64,000 nucleotides of DNA from UBA6168 sp964423205 (GCA_964423205.1 CAYRDX010000003.1:60040-124039); one strand, 5' to 3'. Positions 42,086-52,253 are shown, counted from the first letter of the stretch. Notes: a model not told the origin generated them from the letters alone. Numbers and translations: made by a program.

Positions 42086-42688
42086 TTAATCCCGCCCAAA
42101 TCCTCCAAATCGAAGTGTAAGTGCTGCTCCAAAACCATTGAGGTCTTCGTTTTCAAATGTGGGAAGTCCATCCATACCACTCACCCAACGATAAGAACCA
42201 GTAAATGCAACTCTGAAGAAAGAAAAGACATTAAGCTCGAGTCCAACTTCTGGTGTTACTACGAAAATATTATCCTTCAGGTCGTAGGTTATCTTCGATG
42301 GGTCATTGATTTCAGAAGTCCTGTAACGGGCTTTTCCCCAGCCAAAACGTGTTGAAAAGTATGGGTGAATTACCTTGTTTTGAACAGGAGTGTATCCAAC
42401 CCAGAACCCGCCATGCTTGAAGCTGAGTTTTTCCCTCAAATTATTTGCGGGAACAGTATTAATAAGTTCAGCTGTACCCATACCATAACCACCGAGGTAC
42501 ATATCGTTGAGCACCAATGCCCCGCCACCGCCGCCGGTGGTCTGCAGATCCTTGTCAATATTGGTGTATTCGAAAATGGGACCTCCCCATCCGCCACTCC
42601 TGCGCACATCGCTGAAAAGAGTCTGGTCTCTTTGTGCAAACAGATTAGCTGTTGTGAAAAGCATCAGTACAAATAGAAAATTCTTCAT
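42086..42688 (-). CDS. Exported outer-membrane-like protein, paralogue 2
   Basis: A 200-residue protein with a signal peptide (MKNFLFVLMLFTTANLFAQ). Tandem paralogue of 41429-42025 (60-bp gap), with the same conserved blocks and a glycine-rich segment (TTGGGGGALVLND). The two probably arose by duplication and may form a hetero-oligomer or alternative versions. It lies 69 bp downstream of the STN-domain surface protein gene and may be part of the same transcript. Confidence 0.75.
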   Translation of the reverse strand: MKNFLFVLMLFTTANLFAQRDQTLFSDVRRSGGWGGPIFEYTNIDKDLQTTGGGGGALVLNDMYLGGYGMGTAELINTVPANNLREKLSFKHGGFWVGYTPVQNKVIHPYFSTRFGWGKARYRTSEINDPSKITYDLKDNIFVVTPEVGLELNVFSFFRVAFTGSYRWVSGMDGLPTFENEDLNGFGAALTLRFGGFGRD

Positions 42689-42757
42689 GATTTATTGTTT
42701 TGTCAGGTGAACGAACTCCGTGCACTTACCCGGAAATGGTGAAATACAATTAAGGTT

Positions 42758-44428
42758 TTACCAGAACCTGAATCCCGCATTGAATCCAATCCAGGACTTC
42801 AGGTTAGTATCTTTATTCATGTCGAAACTTAACAGTGAGTATGGCACTATTCCAGACCCTGCTTCACTGGTTTCCTGGTTTTTCAGAGAAGAAACCATAA
42901 CATTGGCTGTGGGTCCCATAAACAGTCCAACCCTTTTGCCGATCTGATAATTCCAAAGAAGTCTGAACTGTCCTATGCTGTTGAGTTTCTTTGTAAAACT
43001 TTCATTCTCATTGATATGAATGGCCAGAATTTCAAGATTCAGGTCGTTTCTGAAGTTAAGAGTCATCTTGGTTCCGAGACCGTATCCGAAACCCCATAAG
43101 GTACTGTTGTGGTCCGTATCGGGGTATCGGGCGCCGATTTGAAAAATGTTGTAAAATGATCCGGCTCCCAGTTTTAGTTGGGCATTTCCATGCAGCCCTT
43201 CGCCCGCAAATAACTCCAGTTTGTTATATCCCTTTTTAATCAGGTTCAACAATCCCACTGAAACTCCTCTAACTGTATCGGCCTTGTTGACCAGTGCCAA
43301 TTGAAAACCCTTTACCTCATCAGCCACATTGAGCAGCGTGCTTACCTGGGCAGTTTCCACATCACCAGCAAAATTCATCAACCCCGAAGCCTGCAATCTC
43401 GCTTTGCCTTTGCTTTTATTTAATCCCAATGCCACTTGTATTGCATTGGCATCAGCTCCAGCATGGTTATAAAGACCTGCTATTTGAACACCTGAAGCAT
43501 CTTTTTGCGTTGAATTGTACACTGCGGACAATTGAACGCCTTGCAAATAACCCGTCTGATTGCCAAGCCCCGCAAACTGAAAGCCGCGGGTATAACCTGC
43601 TGTACTGTTGAAAGCTCCGGCCAATTGGGTTCCGGTGACATTGCCCTTAACTAAGTTTCCTATTCCGGCAAACTGAAATCCCGACATGTGTTTTTCAAGT
43701 GAATTGAAAACACCACCGATTTCCGCACCTTCCACCCCTCCATTATCACCCCAAAGGATATTCAGGGAGGCCATGTTGGTAATCTCAAAACTATTCACAC
43801 GGTTTGTACCAAAGCCGGGGATAATGGTCGCCTGTGCGATTCTGCGTTTGTCTTCTGCATTTCCCAGCGGGCGTTCGGTTAATTGACGCAGCCACTCAAA
43901 ACTGAGCAGCACCTCATCAAAGGGATACATGCTCTCATTGGATCTGACATCTCTTGTTTTAGGAACTTCCAGTTGAATGGCAGGATCAAAATTCTTTTCC
44001 TGATGAACCGGCATTTCTTTTGACTCAGAAACAGACTGTTCAGGTTCCGGGAATTTGGGAATTTCCTTTTGTGGTGAATCAGACTTTGTTTGTTTTCCGT
44101 TCTGTCGGTTGCCGGAGCGTTTGCCGGGATTTGCTTTCAGTACGATGTGATTACTTACAAGAGCAAATTCTATATCGGTATTTTCAAACAGAATAATCAG
44201 AGCTTCAGACAGTGGTGTGTTTTTGACAGAAATGCTCACTCGTTGTCTGACGTTAATCAAATCTTTGCTGTAGGAAAAATTAACCTGGTAAACATTGGTG
44301 ATATCTGTTAAAACCTCATCCAATCGTACCCTTTTATATTCCAGATCAACCTTTTTAGTCAGCACCTGATTTTGGGTGAAAACACTTAAAGAAGTGGTCA
44401 ATATCAAAAATGTAATCAAAGGCTTCAC
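42758..44428 (-). CDS. STN-domain protein with LA_2272-type surface repeats
   Basis: About 556 residues from a GTG at 44428 (reads KPLITFLILTTSLSVFTQ as signal peptide; a TTG at 44434 is also possible). Residues about 25-95 are an STN (secretin/TonB N-terminal) domain: LDEVLTDITNVYQVNFSYSK ... VSISVKNTPLSEALIILFEN. A Pro/Ser/Glu-rich linker follows. Residues about 195-400 hold repeats of the LA_2272 surface type (GFQFAGIGN, GTQLAGAFN, GVQLSAVYN, GVQIAGLYN). The C-terminus looks like outer-membrane beta-strands. There is no TonB plug or 22-stranded barrel. It directly follows fecR (39 bp), the place normally held by a TonB receptor gene; the STN domain may contact FecR. Confidence 0.8.
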   Translation of the reverse strand: MKPLITFLILTTSLSVFTQNQVLTKKVDLEYKRVRLDEVLTDITNVYQVNFSYSKDLINVRQRVSISVKNTPLSEALIILFENTDIEFALVSNHIVLKANPGKRSGNRQNGKQTKSDSPQKEIPKFPEPEQSVSESKEMPVHQEKNFDPAIQLEVPKTRDVRSNESMYPFDEVLLSFEWLRQLTERPLGNAEDKRRIAQATIIPGFGTNRVNSFEITNMASLNILWGDNGGVEGAEIGGVFNSLEKHMSGFQFAGIGNLVKGNVTGTQLAGAFNSTAGYTRGFQFAGLGNQTGYLQGVQLSAVYNSTQKDASGVQIAGLYNHAGADANAIQVALGLNKSKGKARLQASGLMNFAGDVETAQVSTLLNVADEVKGFQLALVNKADTVRGVSVGLLNLIKKGYNKLELFAGEGLHGNAQLKLGAGSFYNIFQIGARYPDTDHNSTLWGFGYGLGTKMTLNFRNDLNLEILAIHINENESFTKKLNSIGQFRLLWNYQIGKRVGLFMGPTANVMVSSLKNQETSEAGSGIVPYSLLSFDMNKDTNLKSWIGFNAGFRFW

Positions 44429-44467
44429 ATCCAATTGTTTTCATCTGAATAGGGCCACACAGAAAGG

Positions 44468-45481
44468 TTAGTCGATACTGGAACAACCGGCGCCGGAAAA
44501 CTGATATACGTTACCGGTAACATTGACTTTCAAAGCAAAAGTTTCAGAAAGCACTTCAATCACCGAACTGATATCAGGATTGTCGAAAGTAGCCCGAAAG
44601 TGGCAGTTCAATATCGCCGGATTGGAGGCATTCATGGACACACCGAAATATCTTTCGAGAATGTTCAAAACGTCCTTCATCTGCGTATCATTGAAAATGA
44701 GTCTGCCTGTTTTCCATGCTTCCACTGCTGGCAGAGCTTCTTCGCTGATTTGTATCTCATTTTTCTCCTTATCCACGATAGCAGTTGTCCCCATTTCGAC
44801 AATTTCTTCCTGACTCACCTTCGAACCAGCTGAGACAGAGACACGTCCTGTTTGCACAGATACTGCCACATCCCTTTCAGTTTTATAGGCTCGTACGTTG
44901 AAAGACGTTCCTAAAACAGTGACGGTTACTTCTCCGGCAGATATTAAGAAAGGTTTAATTTCATCATGGACGACTTCAAAAAAGGCTTCACCAAAAAGTT
45001 CAAGTTGTCTCTTCTTAAAATCAGCAGGATACCGCAATTCTGAATCGGCATTAAGCCAAACACGGCTACTATCTGGCAGGGTAATCTCCATTCGCTCACC
45101 TTGACCAGTATTGATAACAATAAAGTCGTTAGTAGTTGATGGTTTAACAACAAACCAGATGAAGGCTGCAAACAAAACAAGAATAAGAGCTGCAACACTC
45201 CAGCGCATGAAGGTTGACCTTATGAAAACCCTTTTTGTTGTATTAGCCTGGTCTGAAATAGTAGCAGCATCCACTTTATTCCAGGCATCCTCGATATTGA
45301 TATCAAAGTGGGAAAATTCCTCTTCCTCACTCAAGCGCCATATTCTGGCCATATCTTCAAAGAACTTTCTGTTTGCATCCTCCGCCTCTACCCAAGCAAA
45401 CAGGGTCCGCTCCTCCATCAGGGTACATTCTCCCGACAAATATTTTGCTATGAGCTCATTTATTTGGTCCGAAATATTCAC
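44468..45481 (-). CDS. FecR-type anti-sigma factor
   Basis: A 337-residue protein; the start is GTG at 45481, because no in-frame ATG precedes the conserved N-terminal region. Cytoplasmic helical N-terminus (ELIAKYLSGECTLMEERTLF), one membrane helix (about 90-112, RWSVAALILVLFAAFIWFVV), the periplasmic FecR domain (TGQGERMEITLPDSSRVWLN ... VTVLGTSFNVRAY), and a C-terminal DUF4974-like domain (RLIFNDTQMKDVLNILERYF). It should hold or activate the sigma factor encoded 135 bp upstream, in response to an outer-membrane signal. Confidence 0.92.
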   Translation of the reverse strand: MNISDQINELIAKYLSGECTLMEERTLFAWVEAEDANRKFFEDMARIWRLSEEEEFSHFDINIEDAWNKVDAATISDQANTTKRVFIRSTFMRWSVAALILVLFAAFIWFVVKPSTTNDFIVINTGQGERMEITLPDSSRVWLNADSELRYPADFKKRQLELFGEAFFEVVHDEIKPFLISAGEVTVTVLGTSFNVRAYKTERDVAVSVQTGRVSVSAGSKVSQEEIVEMGTTAIVDKEKNEIQISEEALPAVEAWKTGRLIFNDTQMKDVLNILERYFGVSMNASNPAILNCHFRATFDNPDISSVIEVLSETFALKVNVTGNVYQFSGAGCSSID

Positions 45482-45616
45482 GCTTGCAAGGCTTTACTGA
45501 TTTAAGGATGCAAAGCACCCCTATTCACCCCTATCCGGGTTTGTGGTTTTTAAAGAATTATTAAAACTTATAACCACTAACTGTTACAATTGTCTAAAAT
45601 AAACTCCCACCAGATA

Positions 45617-46153
45617 TCAGGATTCGCTTAGATATGGTGCAAGACTCTCTTTCAGCATTCGGAGTGCCTTTCCAATTTGATTTTCAACAGTTTTGATGGA
45701 GATGTTCATTTCGTCCGCAATTTGCTGGTAGGTCATTTCCTCAAAACGGCTGAGTTGAAAAACTATCCTACAGCGGGATGGCAGACTCAGGATAGCCAAA
45801 TGGATGTTGTCTTTAAGTTCAGTGTGCAAGAAAGCAGCCTCTGCATCATCGGGCGCAGTTTCACTGTGGATAAATGTCAGATCGTCAGTGGGCTGATTTC
45901 CTTTCAGACGCATCCATGCCAGGGCTTCATTCACTGCCATCCGTCTCAGATACGCTGACAACGAAGATGAAATGACTATCTGGTCCCTTTTCTCCCATAG
46001 CCGGATGAAAACTCTTTGGGCGATATCCTGAGCTGTATCTTTATCCTGAATATAACGGTAAATTATAGCGCACAGAGTAGCGTAATGCGCTTCAAAGATT
46101 TGCTTAAGTGCAGTTTTATCACCTGATTTTAACCTCTCCTGTAGCTGTACCAC
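45617..46153 (-). CDS. ECF RNA polymerase sigma factor
   Basis: A sigma-70 family ECF protein with region 2 (DKTALKQIFEAHYATLCAII ... DIAQRVFIRLWEKRD) and region 4 (AILSLPSRCRIVFQLSRFEE ... IADEMNISIKTVENQIGKAL). No ATG precedes region 2; GTG at 46153 gives a normal 178-residue protein, TTG at 46213 gives 198. It is followed by fecR, so it is an iron-starvation-type (FecI-like) ECF in gene order, with its targets probably including the downstream STN protein and its neighbours. Confidence 0.92.
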   Translation of the reverse strand: MVQLQERLKSGDKTALKQIFEAHYATLCAIIYRYIQDKDTAQDIAQRVFIRLWEKRDQIVISSSLSAYLRRMAVNEALAWMRLKGNQPTDDLTFIHSETAPDDAEAAFLHTELKDNIHLAILSLPSRCRIVFQLSRFEEMTYQQIADEMNISIKTVENQIGKALRMLKESLAPYLSES

Positions 46154-46424
46154 CTTTATTTGATTGTCCCCCTTCTCTATGCATTTTCCGAAAAGGAAAA
46201 CAATATTAACCAATAAAGTCCCAACAGGTGTGCTAATTCGACGACAGGCAGGAGAAAAGAGGATTACAGACAGTATCTGGTGACGGGCGAAAATTTTAGA
46301 AGTGGTGCATTTACCCTTCCAGAAATTTGTACCATGCTTTTACAATCATACTATACATCCGGTAAACAGAAAAACTGAAACCCTTCCATTAATCGTAAGA
46401 TGATAAAGCCCTTGCCCACGTGCT

Positions 46425-49400
46425 TTATTCCAAAACAACCTTCTTGACCACCACTCCATTTACTGTCTGCGCTTTCAGGAAATAAAATCCCTTGTTCAAA
46501 TCACTTAAATCCAGATGAACAACCTGGGTTCCACTTACTTGCATTGAGTTTTTGTAAACTAACCTTCCATCAGTGCTGTAAAGGCTTAAACCTACATTTT
46601 GAACACCCTTATTGTTAAAACCAACCTGAAGGTAATTCCGTGCAGGGTTGGGATAAACGACAACATCAAAGTCCCAGAGTTTTTCTTCTTTCGTATTGGT
46701 CAGGAATTTCGAATCAACAATAGTTCCCTTTTCGGGTGCAGTGGCGCACAACTTATCACCCTGATTGGTGGTCAAACACGCTTCACCATTGTAGGTGAGC
46801 AAATCCATAAACTCAATATCGTCGACAAACCAGCCCAAGGGCATGGCAATTTCGGCATCTGCTCCAAAGCGGAACCGCAGCAAAATATCTTTTCCTGCCC
46901 AGGATTTCAAATCAACATAGGTGCCGATGAATTTGCCATTTGTGCTTCCGGTATAGGCTTTCAAATTAGGAACAACGAAAGTATTGTAGGCAATATATCC
47001 GGGATAGCCATTTCGAATCATTTTATCGTCAACCTGTCTCCATGTTGTAGTTCCGATTTCTTTTACATCGACAAGGCCACCATCTTTGCCCGTCTCGGTA
47101 TTGTACATGTGATAAAATCGAAGCGTGGGTTGGTTGCCAGTTACCCTCCAGGGCTTTTTCAACTCAAGACCCATCCGGGTTTCACCTATTACGTTCTGAG
47201 CAAACCACGACCACTGGCCACTGAACGCCGCACTATCGGCAATTTGCCAGATTGCTTTACCGTTGGGTGTGCCGATGAGATAGTAATCCCAGTTATCATC
47301 AGCGAACCGGTGGGGTACATCATCGATGAAATACCGAACAGAGTGTTTGTTGGCTGGGGTAGTCAGTTTATAAGTAACTGTTTTTTCCTGCAGGAACAAC
47401 ATACTATCGAGGTTGAATTTCAGCACGCTTCCCTGTACAGAGACTGGCACATTGGATGAACCTGTTTTAAAACTGGCGCCTACTGGTATCTCATCACTCA
47501 CCACGACACCTTTTGCTGTTTCCTTTTTAAAATTCCCAAGCTTTATTTTGACCTCTATTTCCTCTCCAGGCTGAATGAATGGAGTTACATTTTTTTCGAT
47601 TGCAAGGGAGTTCATACAAGCCGGAAGGGTTTTGAAGGACATAACCTCATCGCCAACCGCAGCTACCTTACCTTGGGAAGCACCATATCCTAAGCCGCGC
47701 CGGGCAAACACTCCCCAAATCAAGCACTCATTTGCCCCGCCATACAAAGCCTTATCAGCAGCAATTATGGCGTCACGGCCATCTACAAAGCCTGGCGAAC
47801 AGGGTTGGTTTTTCATCCCCTCAAAAACAAGACGTATGGTCATATTATTCCCACTCTTTCCTTTGAACAAATCCGGATCCCAGCCATAAACATCAACCAT
47901 GGCCCAGTATAAATCCCAGAGCATACTTGCCCATACGGTACCCACTCCATGAGGAATAGATTGACCCGGCAAATCGCCATAGGTAAGCGGGTTTATATTC
48001 AAATCTGTGGAATAAGGATAGGCACGTATTCCCCGGCCATCAATGGGATAACCGAACGAATATGTTCCAACACCCCTTTTCTTGGTTCCTTTATCTCCGG
48101 GCTGTACAGTAGTGACAAGTGTCATGAAATCGCTCCAGCCTTCTCCCATTTGTTCATCGCCATTCAGGCAGGAGGTTGTCGCCGGACCACCAGTCAGGCG
48201 GTGTGAAATGCCATGACCGTATTCGTGAAAGATGATGCCATTGTCTAAATCGCCATCGAATTGAGAAGGTCCTGATTTTCCGGGATCAACCAATGTTACA
48301 TTCAGACCATTACCGGCGTATTGTCTGATAGTCTGGCAATCGACAACAGAAACAGACACAACCGGAATTTTTGCATTGATTCCTTGAGCACCAGCCCCAA
48401 GAGACAAAGTTGCGTCGAGGAAATTACAGATTATGACAGCTATGGCTCCGGCATTCTGAGCAGCCACTACCTTTGTTCCAAATTCACAGCCTCCGCGGTC
48501 AATCAAAGCTATTTTGCCTTTCAGCTCATCCGCGTTGACAGGTGGCTGACAAGCATCAGAGGAAAATGGCTCCTCCACGCCATCGTTGTACACAACCACA
48601 TCACCGGTTACGGGTGTGGTTTTCACATAAGCACCTGTGCCCCACGTACCAGTTACAGCTGTTCCCGTATTGTATACACCGGCAACGGATGCCGGCTTAT
48701 TGACCGTCAGAAAACGGCTGACTGTTGCGCTGTTGAACAGATACATTTGCATCCGGGGAAGTTTACCGTCAGATGGCGTGGAAAAATTGGCATTATTTGA
48801 ACCACCACCATCCTGGGCTTCTGCACGCACCCAATCGTTGCCGGTTCCGCCTTTGCCGTAATTGTTTTCCTGAAAATTTCCTGCCTGCTCTGTAAAACCA
48901 TAGTGGTAAGAAAAATCGTGCATGAAATTGCTGGCATAGAAAAGATTCACTACTGCCGCATTGGTAAATTTCTGTGGTTCCCAACTGGCATCATACGGAA
49001 AATCAAAAACCAGATTTTCCCCTCCGTTAGGTTCATTATTTACAGACTGATTGGTATTCCTACTGTCTTCGTAAGCATGAACATTGTTACCCCTCGTGAT
49101 GGTGTACTCCGCTCCAACAACTCCGTTCACATCGTGCCAGCCATACGGCGAGGCCACAGGATCAGCTGGGTTGGTAACCAGTACCCGTGGGCCATGCTTT
49201 GGACTTTCAGCCGGTACTGGCCAGACGTTGTAAGTTGCACCTGAAAGCATTGAAATTTCAAGGTCAGGAACTGGTCTGTTCTGGTTTGAGGTGCACTCAT
49301 GCCCATCGTCAATATGGCGGTAGGTATCATGGCTTATATCGCAATAAACGGTCAGGTTATGCTTATCCAGTATTTTGCCATTTACAGCATCCACTCTGAT

Positions 49401-49985
49401 GCTCCAAAGGTCCGAGCTGCCTATTGGCCCAATTTCAATACTCCAGGCCAGTCGGGCTTTATCATCCAACATTTGATAACAAAGGCTCACTTCGATGTCG
49501 TCATAAGATAACCGCCCCTTGTCAAAAATGAATTTCCGTTCTCCTTCATTTTTGATTATTCTCAAATCATCAACTTGTAAGTCCAAATCATCTGCGATCT
49601 TTTCAATGGCCTGTTGTGGAGTAAGCGCCGGAACCGTGCTATTCACTTTTGTCGATAAACCAGACACAAACCGATTGCCCACATGAAACAACTCTCCCTG
49701 GCGGGTCATGCTGACATTCAGAATGGCGTTGTGCACAGGAATTCCATCATAGTGTTGCTGTAAATAAACCCGGCCAATGCCTGTTTGATCATCTATGTAA
49801 GCTGAGCTAACAACATTAGATGTTACATCCTGGAGGCTAAGGCCCCAATCGTGGTGATGTGCCTGGATATAAGATTGCGCAGTCTGTACAATGGTTGCTC
49901 TTTGGGCAACCAGAATGGGACCGAAGGCAACTAGACCAAGAAATGTGAACAGAGCAAGCCTGATATTCTCGTACTTCTTAATCAT
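46425..49985 (-). CDS. Secreted M36 (fungalysin) metallopeptidase with PA domain and T9SS sorting signal
   Basis: A 1186-residue protein. Signal peptide (1-27), FTP propeptide region (QAIEKIADDLDLQVDDLRII), M36 catalytic domain with zinc site HEYGH near residues 587-591 (GIIFHEYGHGISHRL) and third ligand Glu in GEGWSDFM near 613. A PA domain (ADELKGKIALIDRGGCEFGT, about 482-550) is inserted before the zinc site. A beta-sandwich stretch follows, then a T9SS type A sorting domain (VVVYPNPARNYLQVGF, then GFYFLKAQTVNGVVVKKVVL). It should be exported to the surface or medium by the type IX system and digest proteins. It has its own promoter region and is transcribed towards the sigma gene. Confidence 0.93.
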   Translation of the reverse strand: MIKKYENIRLALFTFLGLVAFGPILVAQRATIVQTAQSYIQAHHHDWGLSLQDVTSNVVSSAYIDDQTGIGRVYLQQHYDGIPVHNAILNVSMTRQGELFHVGNRFVSGLSTKVNSTVPALTPQQAIEKIADDLDLQVDDLRIIKNEGERKFIFDKGRLSYDDIEVSLCYQMLDDKARLAWSIEIGPIGSSDLWSIRVDAVNGKILDKHNLTVYCDISHDTYRHIDDGHECTSNQNRPVPDLEISMLSGATYNVWPVPAESPKHGPRVLVTNPADPVASPYGWHDVNGVVGAEYTITRGNNVHAYEDSRNTNQSVNNEPNGGENLVFDFPYDASWEPQKFTNAAVVNLFYASNFMHDFSYHYGFTEQAGNFQENNYGKGGTGNDWVRAEAQDGGGSNNANFSTPSDGKLPRMQMYLFNSATVSRFLTVNKPASVAGVYNTGTAVTGTWGTGAYVKTTPVTGDVVVYNDGVEEPFSSDACQPPVNADELKGKIALIDRGGCEFGTKVVAAQNAGAIAVIICNFLDATLSLGAGAQGINAKIPVVSVSVVDCQTIRQYAGNGLNVTLVDPGKSGPSQFDGDLDNGIIFHEYGHGISHRLTGGPATTSCLNGDEQMGEGWSDFMTLVTTVQPGDKGTKKRGVGTYSFGYPIDGRGIRAYPYSTDLNINPLTYGDLPGQSIPHGVGTVWASMLWDLYWAMVDVYGWDPDLFKGKSGNNMTIRLVFEGMKNQPCSPGFVDGRDAIIAADKALYGGANECLIWGVFARRGLGYGASQGKVAAVGDEVMSFKTLPACMNSLAIEKNVTPFIQPGEEIEVKIKLGNFKKETAKGVVVSDEIPVGASFKTGSSNVPVSVQGSVLKFNLDSMLFLQEKTVTYKLTTPANKHSVRYFIDDVPHRFADDNWDYYLIGTPNGKAIWQIADSAAFSGQWSWFAQNVIGETRMGLELKKPWRVTGNQPTLRFYHMYNTETGKDGGLVDVKEIGTTTWRQVDDKMIRNGYPGYIAYNTFVVPNLKAYTGSTNGKFIGTYVDLKSWAGKDILLRFRFGADAEIAMPLGWFVDDIEFMDLLTYNGEACLTTNQGDKLCATAPEKGTIVDSKFLTNTKEEKLWDFDVVVYPNPARNYLQVGFNNKGVQNVGLSLYSTDGRLVYKNSMQVSGTQVVHLDLSDLNKGFYFLKAQTVNGVVVKKVVLE

Positions 49986-50177
49986 GAATAATGGTTTACT
50001 AAAACTTAGAAATACAACGGAAGTGATTCAGAAAATCTTTTATAAGCTCATCTAAAATCAATCGATGGTATTCCTCAGGACAAAAATATTCCTATAAAGT
50101 CTGGAATTGGGATGGTTTAAAGTTTTGAAATAAGTGAGACAAAAAACGTGCAATGCTTTCAAGAGTTGAAAATAGGT

Positions 50178-51224
50178 CTACTCTTCTTCATTCGATGGCA
50201 ATTTTCCATGTTGCTCCTCCCAATAGCGTCTTTGTTTTTCATTGTCGCGCTCATAAGCCCTGATGACTTCTTTTACCAGGCGGTGGCGCACGACGTCGTC
50301 AGCAGTAAGGCGGACTACGGTAATGCCTTCAATTCCCTTTAGAATGTCAATAGCTCTTTGCAGGCCTGAGCGCACGTTGCCAGGCAAGTCAATCTGAGAC
50401 AAATCGCCCGTTAAAATGCATTTGGCTGAAGGGCCTAGCCGGGTTAGAAACATCTTTATCTGCAAGGAAGAAGTATTCTGAGCTTCATCCAGAATGATAA
50501 AGGCATTGTCGAGTGTTCGGCCGCGCATATATGCAAGTGGAGCAATCTCGATGACCCGGGTTTCCATGAAATAATTGAGTTTTTCAGCCGGAATCATATC
50601 GTCAAGGGCGTCGTAGAGGGGCCTGAGATAGGGGTCAATTTTTTCTTTCAGGTCGCCTGGCAGATAACCCAGACTTTCTCCAGCTTCCACTGCAGGGCGA
50701 GTGAGAATGATCTTTTTAACTGCCTTGTTTTTGAGTGCCCTCACTGCAAGTGCCACTGCCGTATAGGTTTTACCCGTACCAGCCGGACCAACAGCTATAA
50801 CTACATCGTTTTTTTCGGAAGCAGCAACCAGTTTTTGCTGGTTAATTGTTTTGGCTTTTATCACTTTGCCGCCATTGCCATGCACCAACACTTTGCCGTC
50901 ACTTCTGCTCAGATGATTCTCGAATGGATTGGTTCCGTTCATGAGCAACTCTTCCACCATCTGCAGGGGTAATTCCTTGCGGTCTTTGAGTAAGCGGACC
51001 ATCTGTTCAAATTTGGCCTTGGCCTTTTGAGTGTATTTCTTTTCCCCGGCAAGTTTTAGCTGGCCGCCTCGTGCAGTAATGGAAATGTCCGGGAAAGCCC
51101 GGCGCAATAAATTAAGTTTACTGTTATTTTCCCCGTACAGTTCAAGGGGATCAACTTCTTCGATTGTCAGAATAATTTCACTCAAATTTTTATCACGTTG
51201 TTTTGGCATGAAATAATCTCGCAT
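50178..51224 (-). CDS. phoH: PhoH family ATPase
   Basis: A 348-residue protein. ATG at 51224 is used; a second ATG at 51209 (MPKQRDKNLSE) is equally possible. N-terminal KH-like RNA-binding region (NLLRRAFPDISITARGGQLK), then the PhoH P-loop: VVIAVGPAGTGKTYTAVALA (Walker A), FIILDEAQNTS (Walker B), and LTGDLSQIDLP. Known relatives (YbeZ) interact with YbeY in ribosome maturation; ybeY is present at 18.2 kb, not adjacent. A short acidic tail ends the protein. Confidence 0.93.
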   Translation of the reverse strand: MRDYFMPKQRDKNLSEIILTIEEVDPLELYGENNSKLNLLRRAFPDISITARGGQLKLAGEKKYTQKAKAKFEQMVRLLKDRKELPLQMVEELLMNGTNPFENHLSRSDGKVLVHGNGGKVIKAKTINQQKLVAASEKNDVVIAVGPAGTGKTYTAVALAVRALKNKAVKKIILTRPAVEAGESLGYLPGDLKEKIDPYLRPLYDALDDMIPAEKLNYFMETRVIEIAPLAYMRGRTLDNAFIILDEAQNTSSLQIKMFLTRLGPSAKCILTGDLSQIDLPGNVRSGLQRAIDILKGIEGITVVRLTADDVVRHRLVKEVIRAYERDNEKQRRYWEEQHGKLPSNEEE

Positions 51225-51482
51225 TATGGACTACAGTTGAATCCTTCTGTTTCAACTATCATCATGTTGCATCTTTTTCAAAACTCAACCCGAAAGTAAC
51301 ACATACTTTTGCAGGCAAAATTACCCCTTTCAGGAGTATAATGTTCTTTTTTGTTTAAGGGACTTTCAAGTACCTGGCATGGAGTATCATTATTTAACAA
51401 TAAAAGCAGGTAATAATGTATGTTAGGGTTTATAGAATTTACTCTTTTGCCTTACTTTTCAACCCCTTAAAAATGAGCAGAA

Positions 51483-52253
51483 ATGGCCATCGTAACGCTG
51501 ATTACAGATTTTGGAACACATGATTACTATGGGGCTGTACTAAAAGGCGCCATATTAAAAGGTGATTCAAGAGCCACCATTATCGACATAACAAACGACA
51601 TCACGCCATTTGACATAGTACAGGCCGCATTTGTTTTAAAAAACAGTTTTTATGAATTCTCTGATGGCTCTCTGCATATAGTCAGCGTAAACAACAGTCC
51701 GGAAGCCAAAGGTTTTGTATTGTTCAAACACAGCGAACACTTTTTTCTGGGGCCCGATAACGGTATTTTCTCTCTGGCCTTTCCGAATCAGGATATTGAG
51801 GCCTATTCAATAGCAATCGAAGCGGATCATTCTTTTCCGCTCAAAGATGCTTCAAGAAAAGCCGTGGAGTTTATAAAATCGGGAAAACACTTGCGGGATG
51901 CCGGACAAAAGGTGGATGAAATTGAAAAAAGAATTGCCCTTCAGCCGGTCATCAGCACCTCCCAAATCCGTGGCTCTATCGTTTATGTTGACCACTACGA
52001 GAATGTCATTGTCAACGTTAATAAAGAGCTTTTCGAAAGGGTCAGAAACGGACGGGAATTCGAGTTGTATTTTAAACGATTCGAACCTATCCGGAAGTTG
52101 AGTACCCATTACAGCGATGTATCCGTTGGCGAAACTCTTTGCTGGTTCAATTCGGCAGGATTTCTGGAGATTTCAATAAATATGGGCAAAGCAGCTGGAA
52201 TGCATGGACTGAAGTTGGATGATATGGTTCAAATTGATTTTCTGAACCCCTGA
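51483..52253 (+). CDS. S-adenosyl-l-methionine hydroxide adenosyltransferase (DUF62) family protein
   Basis: A 256-residue protein starting MAIVTLITDFGTHDYYGAVL, the family N-terminus with the Asp-Phe-Gly SAM-binding motif, followed by ATIIDITNDITPFDIVQAAF and FLGPDNGIFSL. The C-terminal beta-barrel includes GSIVYVDHYENVIVNV, where D and N bind substrate. Enzymes of this family hydrolyse SAM to adenosine and methionine or relate to fluorinases. Single gene, followed by the small membrane protein gene 229 bp downstream. Confidence 0.92.
   Translation: MAIVTLITDFGTHDYYGAVLKGAILKGDSRATIIDITNDITPFDIVQAAFVLKNSFYEFSDGSLHIVSVNNSPEAKGFVLFKHSEHFFLGPDNGIFSLAFPNQDIEAYSIAIEADHSFPLKDASRKAVEFIKSGKHLRDAGQKVDEIEKRIALQPVISTSQIRGSIVYVDHYENVIVNVNKELFERVRNGREFELYFKRFEPIRKLSTHYSDVSVGETLCWFNSAGFLEISINMGKAAGMHGLKLDDMVQIDFLNP

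Noticed and set aside
40582..46153. Typical polysaccharide utilisation locus
   Set aside because: No SusC/SusD pair or glycoside hydrolase lies in the sigma/FecR cluster; the GH2 gene is 36 kb away.
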